Source: Leptidea sinapis (Eukaryota; Arthropoda; Insecta; Lepidoptera; Pieridae). Taken from it: 64,000 nt of DNA. Within the stretch, counting starts at the first letter, position 1. The number at the start of each line of letters is the position of its first letter. The stretch covers positions 4,044,501 to 4,108,500 of the forward strand of contig NC_066267.1 in assembly GCF_905404315.1 (NCBI RefSeq), read 5' to 3'. Of the stretch, positions 44,236-56,178 are shown piece after piece. A program made the translations under genes and the position numbers. The notes beneath the pieces are model-generated. The model saw only the letters and a list, made by a program, of their open reading frames with translations, searched no databases and had not been told where the DNA came from.

Positions 44236-45109
44236 TATGCAACTGCATAAATAAAAAGAGGTAGAAAAACTTAGAGGTAGAGAGGCAACGCTCTTGTGAT
44301 TCCTCTGGTGTTACAACTTACATCGCACTTTTGTTTTGATTCTTGTATGTTCTTCTCGCGAGCTCTACTTTCCCGAACAAATTCAAATATTATATATTCT
44401 AAATTCAGACTATTCAAAATAGCTTACTTTAATCCTAATTGAATAAAGTTTATTTGACTTTGTCAATAAAATTCATATTACTACATACATAGTCTGAATG
44501 CCCCGTTATTGTATATATTGCCTAAGTAAGGTATTGTATTCATACCTGAATCATAAAGATTGCTGGCACCACTTACAACGTCCAATTTTCTTTACCTCAT
44601 AATATCAAGGACCAATGCAAATACGATATTTTCATAACTATGGCCTCTTATTATGAATAGGATATTTAAAAAAAAACATATTTGAAGCCATAGCTCATTG
44701 AATAAAAATAAATAATAGTTTTAATATTACTTTGGATTAGTGGAAGGGATTTGGTAACCAATTCAGAATTAACAGATATCCATTAGCTATGCATACAGAA
44801 AAATAACAAAATATGTATCGTAAAATTATTGTTCCAAATAACCGATTTAATGGTTTTGGTATGTCATATTTATCGCTGTGACATTTATATAATCCGTTAT
44901 CCTAATCTAAGTATTATCATGCGATTATACCATTAGGGTATTATGGTCGTATAAAATATCCCTTACTCGGCTCTTTCGTAAGGAATTTTACATTTTGACA
45001 GAGTAAAATTAACAAGATAAATATCTCCCGTTGTAATTACTCCAAATTTCATTATATTTGTGCCTTTTGTGTAAACAAGTATATATAAAAATTTGTGTTT
45101 ATCGAAACA
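44236..45109. other. Non-coding, nothing recognised
   Basis: AT-rich; a short CCAATTTTC-type and poly-A rich segment but no frame or shared repeat. Confidence 0.4.
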
Positions 45110-45300
45110 ATTTGTTATTTGAAAGTGATGTTCTCACTTCTTGAATTAATTATGCAAATTCAATTTGTAACCAAAATTTATGAACGATGCGGGACTACAA
45201 CCCGCGCCTCTCGGATTCTCTACGAATGCTCTTACCAACTGAGCCAACCGTTCGAGTGACGCATCGAACTTAAATTTGTTATGTCTTATTCAAGGAACCC
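45110..45300 (-). repeat. Family B repeat, short form
   Basis: Left end GAAAGTGATGTTCTCACTTC, then the tRNA-like head on the minus strand (GAACGGTTGGCTCAGTTGG ... GGGTTGTAGTCCCGC). The body is reduced to a few dozen bases. Confidence 0.7.
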
Positions 45301-45454
45301 AGAGGCATGAACCCATATGAACCCATTTGGTTGCAAATTTAATTTTGTGTTTAACGGTTGCTTTAGATTTATTTTAGATTTAAATGTATATGATATGTAA
45401 GAAATTTATCAGCAAATAAATGTATCGTATGAATAGTATTAAGGAGTTTTTAAT

Positions 45455-45711
45455 CAAAATAAGGGACGAGTGGGACGTTCAGCTGATGGTAATTGATACG
45501 CCCTGCCCATGACAATGCAGTGCCGCTCAGGATTCTTGAAAATACCAAAACTTATGAGCGGCATTACAATTGCGCTCGTCACCTTGAGATATAAGATGTT
45601 GAGTCTCATTTGTCCAGTAATTTCACTAGCAATGGCGCCCTTCAGAGAGAAATGGGTGCCGTTGTGGTACCCAAAATCTAGCTGGCATCCTGTGCAAAGG
45701 AGCCTCCCACT
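45455..45711 (-). repeat. Family A dispersed repeat, minus, internal deletion
   Basis: AATAAGGGACGAGTGGGACG left end, AAGGAGCCTCCCAC right end. About 45 bases are missing between CTTCAGA and GAAATGGGTG. Confidence 0.85.
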
Positions 45712-46284
45712 AGTTAAAGGATATGGTAAAATAAATATAATATTAGAAATAGGTAATGGTAAAGCTGATGAGACCCCAAATTATATATCTTGTAAGAAAA
45801 GTAAAACAGATGATTCAGTTTGGTTGCTTAGTGATGACCTAAATAGTATTATGTGGTGGGCCCATAAAACAGTCTTGTTGTAAATCTGGGTTTAGAAAAA
45901 TACATCGATTGCGACATTACCTGTTGAATCTGAGTTGCTTCAAGTTTTCACCTGAACGTAATCTTGATCTTCTCGTCTATAAACTGCGATTCCAAGATCA
46001 CATCAATAGGTTTGTGTCACTTTGAATAAGTGAGCATATGATATATGCAATTGGTGATGCAGAGAGAACCCACATCTCTACACAACGCTAAGTTTCATTG
46101 TACAATATTACTTTATAAACATATTTTTTGATGAAAAAAGAAAAGCCGGCTGAGTTTGTTACGCCCATTATTCTCATGTCTGAGGCATTCTTTTTCGAAT
46201 GTGTGGTAGTTTTTGACTTTCAATAAGTGATGTCACATCCTATTTTGAGTAAAAGTATTTGAATTTGAACTTGAATGAAGAGAT

Positions 46285-46625
46285 GCATGCATGCGGTCAA
46301 ATAGAAGATGCTGCCACTGGGGAGCGCCCGCTTAGAGTTGAGAATAGTACTCCATATGAGGCCGAATTTCTGCCTTATATAGTTGCAGTTAGATCTTTCA
46401 GAGAGGTCTTCTGTCAGACGTCTTCTGGCTGCAGGCGGTGGCTTGAAGTGAAGTACTGTCTCACCCTACTGAGTACACCAAGATTTTTAGAGGTAAATTT
46501 GCTCTTCTCTTCAGAGTGACCATGAAATTGAACGTCGCTCGATATACCAATGCCAAGGATGTCAATATTAGCTGTGGAAGTTGAGAAGTGGGTGATCCGG
46601 AATTGAGGGGATACGACAAAGGGAT
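46285..46625 (-). pseudogene. LINE reverse-transcriptase thumb fragment
   Basis: The minus strand gives ANIDILGIGISSDVQFHGHS, EEKSKFTSKNLGVLSRVRQY and FTSSHRLQPED. The Asp-Ile-Leu-Gly-x-x-Ile-Ser, KLGVL-x-RARQYFTP and HRLQ pattern is the region after the polymerase active site in a lepidopteran LINE. Stops and frameshifts follow. Preceded at 46215-46275 by an unrelated LINE 3' tail. Confidence 0.6.
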
Positions 46626-46751
46626 TTTAAGCTATTGCATAGCTTCTATCGCGGGCCTTGAGCGTGGGGACCGAATCCAGAAATTCCGTAACGAAAATAA
46701 CCTAACATTTACTTACTAGATCTATATAGATATTTCGGCACTCTTTTTACA

Positions 46752-46823
46752 GTTGCCTTGGAACAGCGGTTATCACATATGCTCGTTGTGCAGAAGGTCC
46801 CAGGTTCGAGCCTGGGATACATC
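46752..46823 (+). repeat. tRNA-Val-like pseudogene or SINE head
   Basis: AGCGGTTATCACATATGCT, then GCAGAAGGTCCCAGGTTCGAG and CCTGGGATACATC, close to a valine tRNA in the D arm, variable region and T arm (CCAGG/CCTGG pairs). The acceptor halves GTTGCCT and GATACAT do not pair and the anticodon stem has a mismatch, so not functional. Followed by a T run. Confidence 0.5.
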
Positions 46824-47845
46824 TTGATTTTTTTTAATTTCTTTATTTTATTTATCACGTTTTTTTAATTTTTATTATTATAACAAGCATTTTTATTTAG
46901 TTTCACCTGTCTCGTTGTCTGTCTGTAATCAAATCTTGCAAGTTAAATTTTACTCAGTTCACGTTTGCTTTTTTTAAAATTAATTTAATTAAAAAAAATA
47001 CTGCATAAATAAAATAAATAAATAATTATAATTGCATAAGTTGATAAAAAATTCTATGCAATAGCTTCACCGAGGCAGTCCCCGAGTGCCACACGTCTTT
47101 TTTTTATAGATATTAATTTTCCATAGATCTTACATCTCTGGAGTTGATAATACCTATTTAATTTTTCAAGTTGCTCGATTTTTGTTGCGTAAAAGTATAA
47201 ATATCTTTTAAAAAAAAACAATTCAAAACAACAAAAATAATTTAGCGAATTGTCGCTACATCTTTGTTTTTTTTGTAGTAATAACCGAGCAATACTAAAA
47301 AAATCACAGGAGAGTTGCCGCCCTTTACTTTCAATATAGTATAGTAGTCCTTCCATTTTTGCATAATATTACAAAGTATCGTTACTTATCTGATAGATAG
47401 TAAACTTTCAGATAAATGTTTGATTTTCACTTAACAAATTTTTCACAATTTTTTCTCGACACTTACATGTCATGAAATATCAAAGTTAGGCGAGGAAAAA
47501 AGAATTGTTATAACTGTCTAAGGATAATTTTGATTGTTAAAATTGGTTATTTTATTAAAATATCGATCTTATTTATTGACCTGGCGTTGATTAAATCAGA
47601 TGTTTTGAGTAGTATAATTAATCTACTTCCAATAAAATAGGCTCTTGAAATAAATCAAGAGAAAAAAACATAATGACCAACAGAGAATAAGTATCTATGA
47701 CTCTTAACTCAAAATTAATTGAATATTATATTGACTATTACGCGTAACTAGGGCACGTAATATCGTTCAAACCTGCCAATGAGAAAGAAATAGAACGTAT
47801 AACTGAAAACAAATTAAATAAATACTGGTGGATAAGTAAACTTTT
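46824..47845. other. Non-coding, nothing recognised
   Basis: Very AT-rich. The minus frame at 47054-47356 is a low-complexity chance frame. AATCACAGGAGAGTTGCCGCC at 47307 may be a scrap of family E. Confidence 0.45.
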
Positions 47846-47848
47846 TAA

Positions 47849-48068
47849 CGGCCGTTTTCAATAACCTATCTACCCTTAGTTTAACTTACGGATACATTGC
47901 TGTCACCGTTTAATGGCAAGATCTTATCTATCCATAGTTATATCCAATATAGTTATAGTCCAATGCTATCTGTCAATAGGTTATTGAAATGTAAGTAAGC
48001 GTTAAAGGATAGACTTGTCTACGTCTAGTAAGTTAAACTAAGGATAGATAGGCTATTGAAAACGGCCG
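47849..48068 (+). mobile_element. PIF/Harbinger-type MITE, intact copy
   Basis: Ends CGGCCGTTTTCAATAACC and its complement (GGCTATTGAAAACGGCCG), about 40 bases of near-perfect inverted repeat, flanked by TAA at 47846-47848 and 48069-48071. 220 bp, non-coding. Confidence 0.85.
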
Positions 48069-48786
48069 TAAATCAAACATTCCAACGAAGATAGAAACAA
48101 TAGCTATTGAGACCTGCTTAACGCCATGGTATATTTGTGTTAGAGTGTTTAGGGTTTTGTATTTGGTGTTTTAGATAAAAAAAATTGTTAAATTTATTTT
48201 GTAAATATCATTTGAAAATAAATACTTATTTTAACTTTAGTTTTTCGTTAATTTCGTTAACAACATGAGGTTATTACAGCATTGCTATTTATTGTATATT
48301 TTCAAACATAAGGGTCAAACGAAATATTGCTGAATAGTATTCAGCGTACCTAAATAATAATTTAGAAATGAATTTGATTGGTTTAATTCAAATACTTAAA
48401 ATATCTATTAAATACTAGCCTGCAATGCCTGCAAGAAATGGCTTCTGATCGATGGAAAGTTAAAAAAAAATAAGTTTAATTGAAAATTAAATTCCTTAAT
48501 TGATAGATAAGTTGATATTCGATCTATAGTTCAATTACGAGTACTTCAATTCAAATATTCATCAATTCAAGAACAAATTATTTGCGTTCCTGAGGGTATG
48601 AAAAGCAGAGTATTCACCTCTATGATAAAGCGTTAGTCTTAAACTGCTTGATGCTACGATTTACCTAATACTCTATATAAATATCTCTCTCGCTTCGCTG
48701 AAGAGTTAACTCTATAGTCATTCTCTACAAATTTCGATCCAATATTACGCCCATGAAGTAATACATACTTTATTACCCTTTTACCA
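48069..48786. other. Non-coding, nothing recognised
   Basis: AT-rich, no frames or named repeats. Confidence 0.45.
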
Positions 48787-49100
48787 GTGGGAGGCTCTTT
48801 TCCTTTGCACAGGATGCCTGCTAGTTTATGGGTACCACAACGGCGCCAATTTCTGCCGTGAAGCAGTAATGGGTAAGAATTACTGTGTTTCGGTCTGAAG
48901 GGCGCCGTAATAAGTGATATTACTGGGGGATTGAGACTTAACATCCACTATCTCAAGTTGACGAGCGCGATTGTAGTGCCGCTCAGAATTTTTTGGTTTA
49001 TCAAGAATCCTGAGCGGCACTGCATTGTAATAGGCAAGGCGTATCAATTACCATAAGAGGAACGTCCTGCTCGTCTCATCCCTTATTTTCATAAAAAAAA
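48787..49100 (+). repeat. Family A dispersed repeat, full length
   Basis: ACCAGTGGGAGGCTCTTTTC start, complete hairpin GTGCCGCTCAG ... CTGAGCGGCAC, CCTTATTTTCATAAAAAAAA end. A small duplication of TTTCC near the start. Confidence 0.9.
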
Positions 49101-49559
49101 ATCTTTTGGTAGTTCATCTACTAATATTGAAATATAACAAAAAGATTAAGAAACTTGCCTTTACGAAAACAATAGACAACTCAACAGCCGGTGCGCGTAA
49201 AACCTCTAACTTCCTCGAGTCTTGTAAAAACTTAACAGGCTTTAGCGTTTTTGTTCGGAAATCTGTTCCTGAAAAACTATCCACTCAGAGCCGGTAGCTT
49301 AACGACTTTTGCTTATTAATGGCAGCCATTTTGGTATGGACGTGGATAGATTTTAGGCTCTTAATGGTACATTGGCTGAGCGCATGCAATAGATGCCTTT
49401 GGATTTCTGCTTAATGTGCTATTCCCGATGAACGAGTAATAATTGAGACAATATTAGCGGGTTTTTTTTGTTCCAATTAATTAAATGCAAATTTCAGTGC
49501 CAATTTATAGATTTACCAATGTATAGTCTTTAGCGATGTATATTCGCTTTTTTATGGAA

Positions 49560-49750
49560 AAGTAGGACAAACGAGCGTACGGGTAACCTGGTGTTATCTA
49601 ATCACCGCCGCTCACATTCTCTTGCAACACCAGAAGAATCGAAGGAGCGTTGCCAGCCTTTCCACAGTTTTGTAGTACGTGGAAGAAAGCTCCTTGAAAA
49701 CCGCACTGTGGTGGTCCACCACATATACAGATGGTGGGGATGATATTATT
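49560..49750 (+). repeat. Family E dispersed repeat, near complete
   Basis: GGACAAACGAGCGTACGGGT, TAATCACCGCCGCTCACATT, TTGCAACACCAGAAGAATC, GCGTTGCCAGCCTTT, GAAAACCGCACTGTGGTGG, and end GATGGTGGGGATGATAT. An inverted fragment of the right end (ATCATCCCCACCATCTGCAT) follows at 49858-49905. Confidence 0.65.
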
Positions 49751-49905
49751 TATATACATAATGTAAAGCCAAATTGACTTAGAAGATGCTGGATGTCATA
49801 AATAGAACAAGGCAATACTTCAAGCCACTTTAACCTTTGACACATCACAAATTAGGATATCATCCCCACCATCTGCATGTGTGGCGTTCTTCCACAGTAT
49901 TGTAA

Positions 49906-50527
49906 CAATTTTTAAATGTTAATTTTTATTTCTATAATATAAGTCCACCTAAATATAAATTTATCTATATATATGATATAATCACTCTTCTAGTAAACAT
50001 AATACTGTCATAAAGATTTGTTATTTATATAAAATAACACAATACTGTTCACATTTAAATATTTCCGTATCTTAAAATGGCCAATGAATAGTTATATTGT
50101 GCTACAGAATTTCAGAAAACCGTTCTGTTTAATTTGTCGTTCAGCCAGAAAGAGTACGCTCTGATTTCACGTTAAATAAAACTGGGCTATCCAAAAACAA
50201 TAGCAAAATGGTGAACTATTTTATTTAGACAATAACTACAGTGTTCCATAAAAATAAACAAAGTGCTTACAATTTCAATGCGCAAACTGTTCTTGTGCAG
50301 AATGTTTCCACTAGAACAAAGGCAAAGGGAGAACACTGCTGAAATATAAAGTCGTCTAATGCTACTTATACTACGATAAACAAAAGAGATTTGTTGTGTT
50401 TCAAATCATTAATGATATATTAGCTGTCTTAGGAGATTTTCATCAACTTCAAAAGCGCTCTGTTGCCTTTCAAACAATTCTACCACCAAGGATCCTCTTA
50501 GCATTAAAGTTTTGACGAAACAACTAA
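49906..50527. other. Non-coding, nothing recognised
   Basis: AT-rich DNA without supported features. Confidence 0.4.
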
Positions 50528-50832
50528 GGCCGGCAACGCTCCTGTGATTCCTCTGGTGTTGCAAGTGAATGTGGGCGGCGGTGATCACTTAACATTGGGT
50601 GAACCGTACGCTCGTTTGTCCTCCTCTTCCATTAAAAAACAAGTCCATAGATTGTAGTTTTCTACGTTCCAATGTATATATAGTACGTTTAAGTCTGAAA
50701 TTGCCGATTGTGAGATTGCGCGACGTTCAATCAATGATAAGTTATACACCCTGTCCAATGCAATAGTGCTTAGAATACTTGATTGAACCCGAAGTTTGGA
50801 GAAGCTTTGAAGTTGCTCGTCACTATGAGACA
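50528..50832 (-). repeat. Family E start followed by a diverged family A piece, minus
   Basis: 50528-50638 is family E reversed (GCAACGCTCCTGTGATTCCT ... CGTACGCTCGTTTGTCC). 50738-50832 has TACACCCTGTCCAATGCAAT and GTTGCTCGTCACTATGAGAC, a decayed family A fragment whose hairpin is lost. Confidence 0.5.
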
Positions 50833-50879
50833 TAAAAAGTAAAGTTTCAATAGGCCAATATTTATCACTACTGCCCTAT

Positions 50880-51020
50880 GTTATTTTATCGTATTAAATA
50901 TAGCTAGTGTTCTCATGTACCCATGTTACAGGCTATGTTTAGTTTAGGGCAAGATATTATGGCTATGTCAATATTATGGCTATTATTATATTTGAAATTA
51001 CAAGAAATAAAATTTGAATT
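50880..51020 (+). repeat. Family C SINE, 3' part
   Basis: CATGTACCCATGTTACAGG and TTAGGGCAAGATATTATGGC resemble the end of the family C SINE at 21455 (TTGTACCCATAGTACAGG, TTTGGGACAATAT). The head is missing. Confidence 0.4.
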
Positions 51021-51410
51021 CTTCAGTACAGAACGTGAATTACATACTTTAATTATTTATTTATAGGACAACCAGTAGTTGTTCCATTCTAATACGGTTA
51101 AAATATATTGAATATTAACAAAATATTAGTTGAGTGTACAGCAAATGAAGGTGTCACAACATGCACAGTCTTTACTTTAGTGACGCCAAGAACACAATAA
51201 TATAAAATAAAACAAAAATAACAAAATCATGATACAAGTACATGCGAATTTGAAAAGAAAAACAATAAAAGAAGAACATAAGTCATTACTTTTACTTTTA
51301 CCCTGATAGGATTTAAAAATTTATTAATATATATGTATAAAAATAATATAATATAATATTAATATATATATATAAATATAATATGCTATAATATTCATAT
51401 AAACTGCTAG

Positions 51411-52074
51411 GAACGTATTCAAAATAAATTCATTAAGCATTTAGAATTCCGACAACATTTAGATCCCACGTTTAATTTTCACTCCAACAATTTAAGTTCT
51501 TTGAAAGACCGTCGAACCCATAGAGACATAATATTTTTATATAAATTATTACATAATATAGCTGATTCTCCATATCTATTAAGTAAAATAGGATTACTCT
51601 GCAGAAGGCCTACATCCCGATGTAAAGATGTATTAGATGTTGCCTATGCGAGAACAGTACATGGCAAGAACAGGTTTATAGTTCGGGCATGTAGCTGTTA
51701 TAATACAGCATACAGTCATATTGACATATTGCATGAAAAGTTAAATGTTTTCAGATCATTGGTTTGTGATAATTTAAATAATTACTGATTTTTTTAACCC
51801 CATTCTTACATTTTTTTTTTCTGAATACTTATCTCATTTGTAACTAATTCATTATAGTATTGTATAATAGGCGTGTATAGTATTGTGTAACTTATATAGC
51901 TTGTAATTAGTTGTAAATTTGTATTACTTTTGTTTTGTGGTTTTTATCTTACGGTTGCTTACCTTTTAACTAAAAGTGTCGTATAAATTGTTGGAAACTT
52001 CACTGGTGAAAGTGTAAGTTTTAAGATTTGTTAATATTTAAGTATCATAATACTGTTTGTTTCCTATACATGAA

Positions 52075-52109
<35 letters not shown>

Positions 52110-52110
52110 G
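51411..52110 (+). pseudogene. LINE (Jockey superfamily) polymerase C-terminus and 3' end
   Basis: The frame is open from about 51414 to the stop at 51786-51788: RIQNKFIKHLEFRQH, LKDRRTHRDIIFLYKLLHNI, YLLSKIGLLCRR, RTVHGKNRFIVRACSCYN, then HIDILHEKLNVF. The RR-x-x-x-D-I-x-FLYKL and the R-x-x-x-Y-N order are typical of the last 130 residues of Jockey-type reverse transcriptases. The 3' UTR ends in an (AAAT)n tail at 52071-52110. 5'-truncated; the retained part has no stop, so it is fairly recent. Confidence 0.75.
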
Positions 52111-52527
52111 TTTATACTATAAACTTTGTATACTAGTGTAATAGACAAACACTTTCCTCATTACGATGAGACTCAATTTAAAATGTTCATGTGTGCTAGT
52201 TTTACAGATGTGTTAGTTAGTTACTGAAGTGTTTATTTTGCTTTTAGACAATCCCTATGACAAATATTGATAATGGCATCATACTCACGCATACAATAAT
52301 ATTTATCTAACACATATTTTCTTAAATGATTATAATCTTAACAAAATTGAGTGTTTAACCGCGTATAGAAAATGTTATATTTAGTATTTTACTGCATAAG
52401 TTCTACGAAAATAAACATCGCGAATGTAGTATTGAAGAATCAGTGAACCTGTGAAATGATTTAGTTTGATTGTTACTATATAAAACAACACAAACTAATA
52501 CAGAACACAAAACGATTACATTTTTAC
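52111..52527. other. Non-coding, nothing recognised
   Basis: AT-rich, no supported features. Confidence 0.4.
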
Positions 52528-52706
52528 ACAAAGAAAATTTGAAAACAAAATCGATGCGGGACTCGAACCCACGACCTCTTGAACTGTTAGCTCGGCCGGT
52601 TAGAGAACTGGCACGGAACGCACGAATTTTGTTTTTAAATTTTATTTGTGTATATTAATACATAGGATTACCTAGAAGTGAGTGTTATCACTTTAAAAAC
52701 ATATCA
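52528..52706. repeat. Family B repeat with head-to-head tRNA halves
   Basis: Left part: ACTCGAACCCACGACCTC, the tRNA-like 3' half on the minus strand. It switches directly to GAACTGTTAGCTCGGCCGG and CTGGCACGGAACGC, the 5' half on the plus strand. Then the right inverted end TTTTATTTGTGTATATTAAT, AGAAGTGAGTGTTATCAC. The element is therefore a rearranged core between the usual inverted ends. Confidence 0.65.
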
Positions 52707-52965
52707 AATTAATTATATTTTAATTAATATCCGGTAAAACACAGAACAATAACGATTAAAACACTAAAATTAAAACGCGGTCCAATTTGACAGGAGACTA
52801 ATGGACACTAAATTGTTTCAAAACGATTTTGTGGAATTCATCTATTTCGTGGGTGTTTATATATATACACACTTAGGGTGTGAGAAAGATATGGATATGT
52901 TTAATGTAAGGATAGATAGGATCAGTATATCAGATTGTAGTCTACTACGTTCCAATGTTTTTTTT

Positions 52966-53269
52966 AATGAAAATAAGGGACGAGACGAGCAGGTTGTTCA
53001 GCTGATGGTAATTGATACGCCCTGCCCATTACAATGCAGTGCCGCTCAGGATTCTTGAAAAACTCCGAAAATTCTGAGCGGCACTGCAACTGCGCTCGTC
53101 ACCTTGAGACATAAGATGTTAAGTTTCATTTGCCCAGTTATTTCACTAGCTACGGTGCCTTTCAGACCGAAACATAGTAATGCTTACACATTACTGCTTC
53201 AAGGCAGAAATAGGCGCCGTGTGGTACCCGTAATCTAGCCGGCATCCTGTGCAAAGGAGCCTCCCACTG
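52966..53269 (-). repeat. Family A dispersed repeat, minus, full length
   Basis: TTTTAATGAAAATAAGGGACG left end, hairpin GTGCCGCTCAG ... CTGAGCGGCAC, GTGCAAAGGAGCCTCCCACT right end. Confidence 0.92.
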
Positions 53270-53737
53270 TTCATAGTGTTCGCCTAACATGGTAGTATAC
53301 TAAGCTTATGTTTTATACATGTCATTAGAGTCGAGTTTTAACTAACGAGTCCAAGTAATTCACGCAACCTACATTCAATCTATCATGGAACAGCTTAAAG
53401 CTAAAATATTTAATAGAACAATGTAAGTAATACATTTTTATTCCGATAATGAACGGTGAAAGCCTTGGCACAATGCCCGGTTTCCATTTCATCCCTTAGC
53501 GATATGGATAATATTGAATGAATCTTAAATTGTAGTATGTACGATTGTCATTTAAAATTTAAATTATTAATTTGTGGGATTTATTTTAGCGCTCATTTGT
53601 TTGGATTCGGAATTATTAAAATATGGATGAGTTATGCATTGAGGCAAACAGCGTTAATCATTCCCTGTAATTAAATATTGATACATGTTCCTATTATTTT
53701 TTTGTTTATCCTATTTTCCTTTTTTTATTTGCCATTT

Positions 53738-53843
53738 TTGGAAAAGAAGTACAAACGAGCGTACATTCTCTTGCAACACCAGAGGAATCACAGGGTCTTT
53801 GCCAGCCTTTTAAAAAGTATACGTGCTTTTTTAAAGGTACATT
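53738..53843 (+). repeat. Family E dispersed repeat, partial
   Basis: GTACAAACGAGCGTACATTC, CTTGCAACACCAGAGGAATC, TTTGCCAGCCTTTT. Lacks the GATCACCGCCGCC block and the right end. Confidence 0.55.
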
Positions 53844-54301
53844 ACTTTTTTCATACATACTCGAAAATTGAAGTACCTGACATGAACAGTTCATCTGTTT
53901 ATAAATGAAAATCTAGTTTGTATAAATTCATTAATTAGTTTAACTTATTTAAAAAAATCTTCATATATTCATATCATAAGTATTCACGTCTTTTTGTCCA
54001 AATATATTTATTCTCTATCTTTTTCTTTTATAATATTACATTAGGTAAAGCTAGTTTTAAAATCGCTATTATTATTGTATTTTTATAGTTTTTTTTTTCT
54101 GATAAGAATGCTGTGTACACACCCTCGTCAAGTTGCAGCCTATCTTGTATTGAGGTCACATTTTAATTGTTGTTAATTATGCATTTGTTGTAATTCTGTT
54201 GTGTGTACGTATTAAATAAATAAATACTCATAAAGGATACTCATTAAGCTATATGTCCCGAGTTCGAATCGTATTAGGTGTGAACATTTATGCTATGAAT
54301 A
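53844..54301. other. Non-coding, nothing recognised
   Basis: AT-rich; TTGCAGCCTATCTTGTATTG to ATTAAATAAATAAATACTC (54130-54225) might be a short LINE 3' end but has no coding part. Confidence 0.35.
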
Positions 54302-54664
54302 TGGCGTTCCGTGCGAGCGGACTTCCACTGAGCCAATCGTTTGAGTGACGTATCGTTGATAAATCTTGTATGTCTTGTTCAAGTCTCAGGTTGTGGCTTC
54401 ATCTACTGGATATACTTTACAGCTAACTTACTCAACCCCAATATTTTCATATTAGAAAATTGACTTAAGATGTCGCTCTTTCAAGTCTAAACAATTTGTT
54501 ATTTTTTAAAGTGATAACCCTCACTTCTTTGATTATTTGCGCAAATAAAATTTGAAAACAAAATTTATGAACGATGAGGTACTCGAACCCGCGGCCTCCC
54601 GCGTTCTGCGAGCGCTCGTCCAACTGAGCCCACTGTTCGAGTGAAGTATCGTTGGCTTCATCTA
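54302..54664 (-). repeat. Two adjoining family B copies
   Basis: 54302-54502: partial tRNA-like head (GCGTTCCGTGCGAGCGG, CACTGAGCCAATCG) plus body to AATTTGTTATT. 54503-54664: a second copy starting with the left inverted end AAAGTGATAACCCTCACTTC, followed by the complete tRNA-like head on the minus strand and no body. The junction suggests tandem or nested insertion. Confidence 0.7.
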
Positions 54665-55243
54665 TAAATATATATATCTAACTAAATTCAAAGGAACCAG
54701 TACTGAGAAAGTATTCTGATTTTTAATGCGTCCGTCTGAGGCGTCAGAGTCATATATGCTAATCCAAAGGATAATTTTACTTTCATTTCAGTAATAGGTG
54801 CTGCATATAACGTTAGGTTTCCAAATTGAGTGTCTAGGCGACAATCCCCGGACGATTTGCAAGTGAATTTCATTAGGAGGCAAGTGTCGGGCTTACCCAA
54901 CCAACAGGAATGTAATTTCAAACCAAATATATTTCAAGACGCTGCTATTCGCTTTGAAATGTATTTCTTAGCGATTTAGATTAAGTTTGTAAATATTTGA
55001 AGTGAAAATTTAATTTATCGTACGTGGGTTTAATGTATTGTCTCATCTAGTGTAAGAACTAGAGGTTTTGAATATTCAATAGTTTGAGTATTTGCATTGC
55101 CGTGAGGTTTAACGGAGAAATTTGTTTGAAGTCATAATTTCAATGCTATCTTGTTTTTGTAGACTGTATATATGGCAGAGTAATTATAGATTAATTAGGT
55201 CGTGTTTGGTGGAAGGAAGAAGTAATAAGTAACATTTAATGTA
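54665..55243. other. Non-coding, nothing recognised
   Basis: AT-rich; the minus frame 54688-54921 shows no known motif. Confidence 0.4.
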
Positions 55244-55450
55244 TCGCCCAGTGATTAGTAACCCTGCCTACTGAGCGGGAGGCCCCGGGTTCGAATCACG
55301 GTAGGTACAAACATTTATATGATGAATATGGATATTTGTTTCCGAGCCATGGATGTTTATGAGTATTTATGTATGTTTAAATAAGTATATTGTTTCCTTT
55401 GTATCCATAGTTTGTCGCAAGGTAACTTGTGTAAAAGTCTGTCAATATTG
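55244..55450 (+). repeat. tRNA-derived SINE (family C) with head
   Basis: CCCAGTGATTAGTAACCCTGC (A-box region) and CCCCGGGTTCGAATCACGG (B box) form the head. The body is CCGAGCCATGGATGTTTATG, GTATTTATGTATGTTTAAA, TTGTATCCATAG. The head is spaced like a tRNA, but the acceptor stem is not conserved. Confidence 0.75.
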
Positions 55451-55870
55451 TTATTACTATAATTCAGTAGTATCTACTTTCCTTTTTTTTAGGCCACGGT
55501 ATCGTGTGGTGTTCAGTTTTATGACAATATAACGAATAGTTTATTACTACCATATGAAACGTTTATATAGCAAAGAAATAGCATAAATGTCTTTCTTAAT
55601 GAGACTACATATTGGAAAGTATCATTTGAATTGAATATTTATAATAACAATATCATCAAAAAAGTACGAGGATTCAAAAACAGAACACCCAAAACCCAGT
55701 CTTATAACACTACGAAGAAGCCTTATTTAAATGGATAATGGAATTCCAATGGCCGGCTTCATCTGAATATCATTACAGCGGCTCGATTTACCTTTCAACC
55801 TAAGCTTGGTCGATCATAGTCGCATAACTATTTTTCTGTCATCCGTGGAATACTTTAATATTACTAGATA

Positions 55871-56178
55871 CTAGCTGACCCAGCAAACGTTGTATTGCCG
55901 ATATTAAAATCGCGATACAAAAGTAACTGTTCATCGTAGATCGGTGAAAATTTGAAGTTGAATGTATTTTTAATGCTGACTCATAATCAAACAAATTAAA
56001 AAAAATGTCAAATAAATTTAAAAAAAAATTGGCATGGACCACCCTTAACATTTAGGGGGATGAAAAATAGATGTTGTTTGATTCTCAGACCTACCCAACA
56101 TGCACTCAAAATTTCATGAGAATCGATCAAGCCGTTTCGAGGGAGTTTAACAACAAACAACGCGACATGAGAATTTTA
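55871..56178 (-). mobile_element. Non-autonomous Helitron, minus, first of a tandem pair
   Basis: The minus-strand 3' end is GCTGGGTCAGCTAG followed by T (55870). The 5' end at about 56178 abuts the next Helitron, TAAAATTCTCATGTCGCG. The interior includes AACGGCTTGATCGATTCTCA, shared with 7338-7560. No coding. Confidence 0.7.

Noticed and set aside
45509..45883. A 124-codon plus-strand protein
   Set aside because: Its first two thirds lie in a family A repeat in the non-element orientation, and the same chance frames recur in other copies.
46752..46823. A functional valine tRNA gene
   Set aside because: The acceptor halves do not pair and the anticodon stem is mismatched; better as a pseudogene or SINE head.
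51305..51400. CRISPR-like or satellite array in the AT repeats
   Set aside because: It is simple TATAAT-type low-complexity sequence without spaced unique units.
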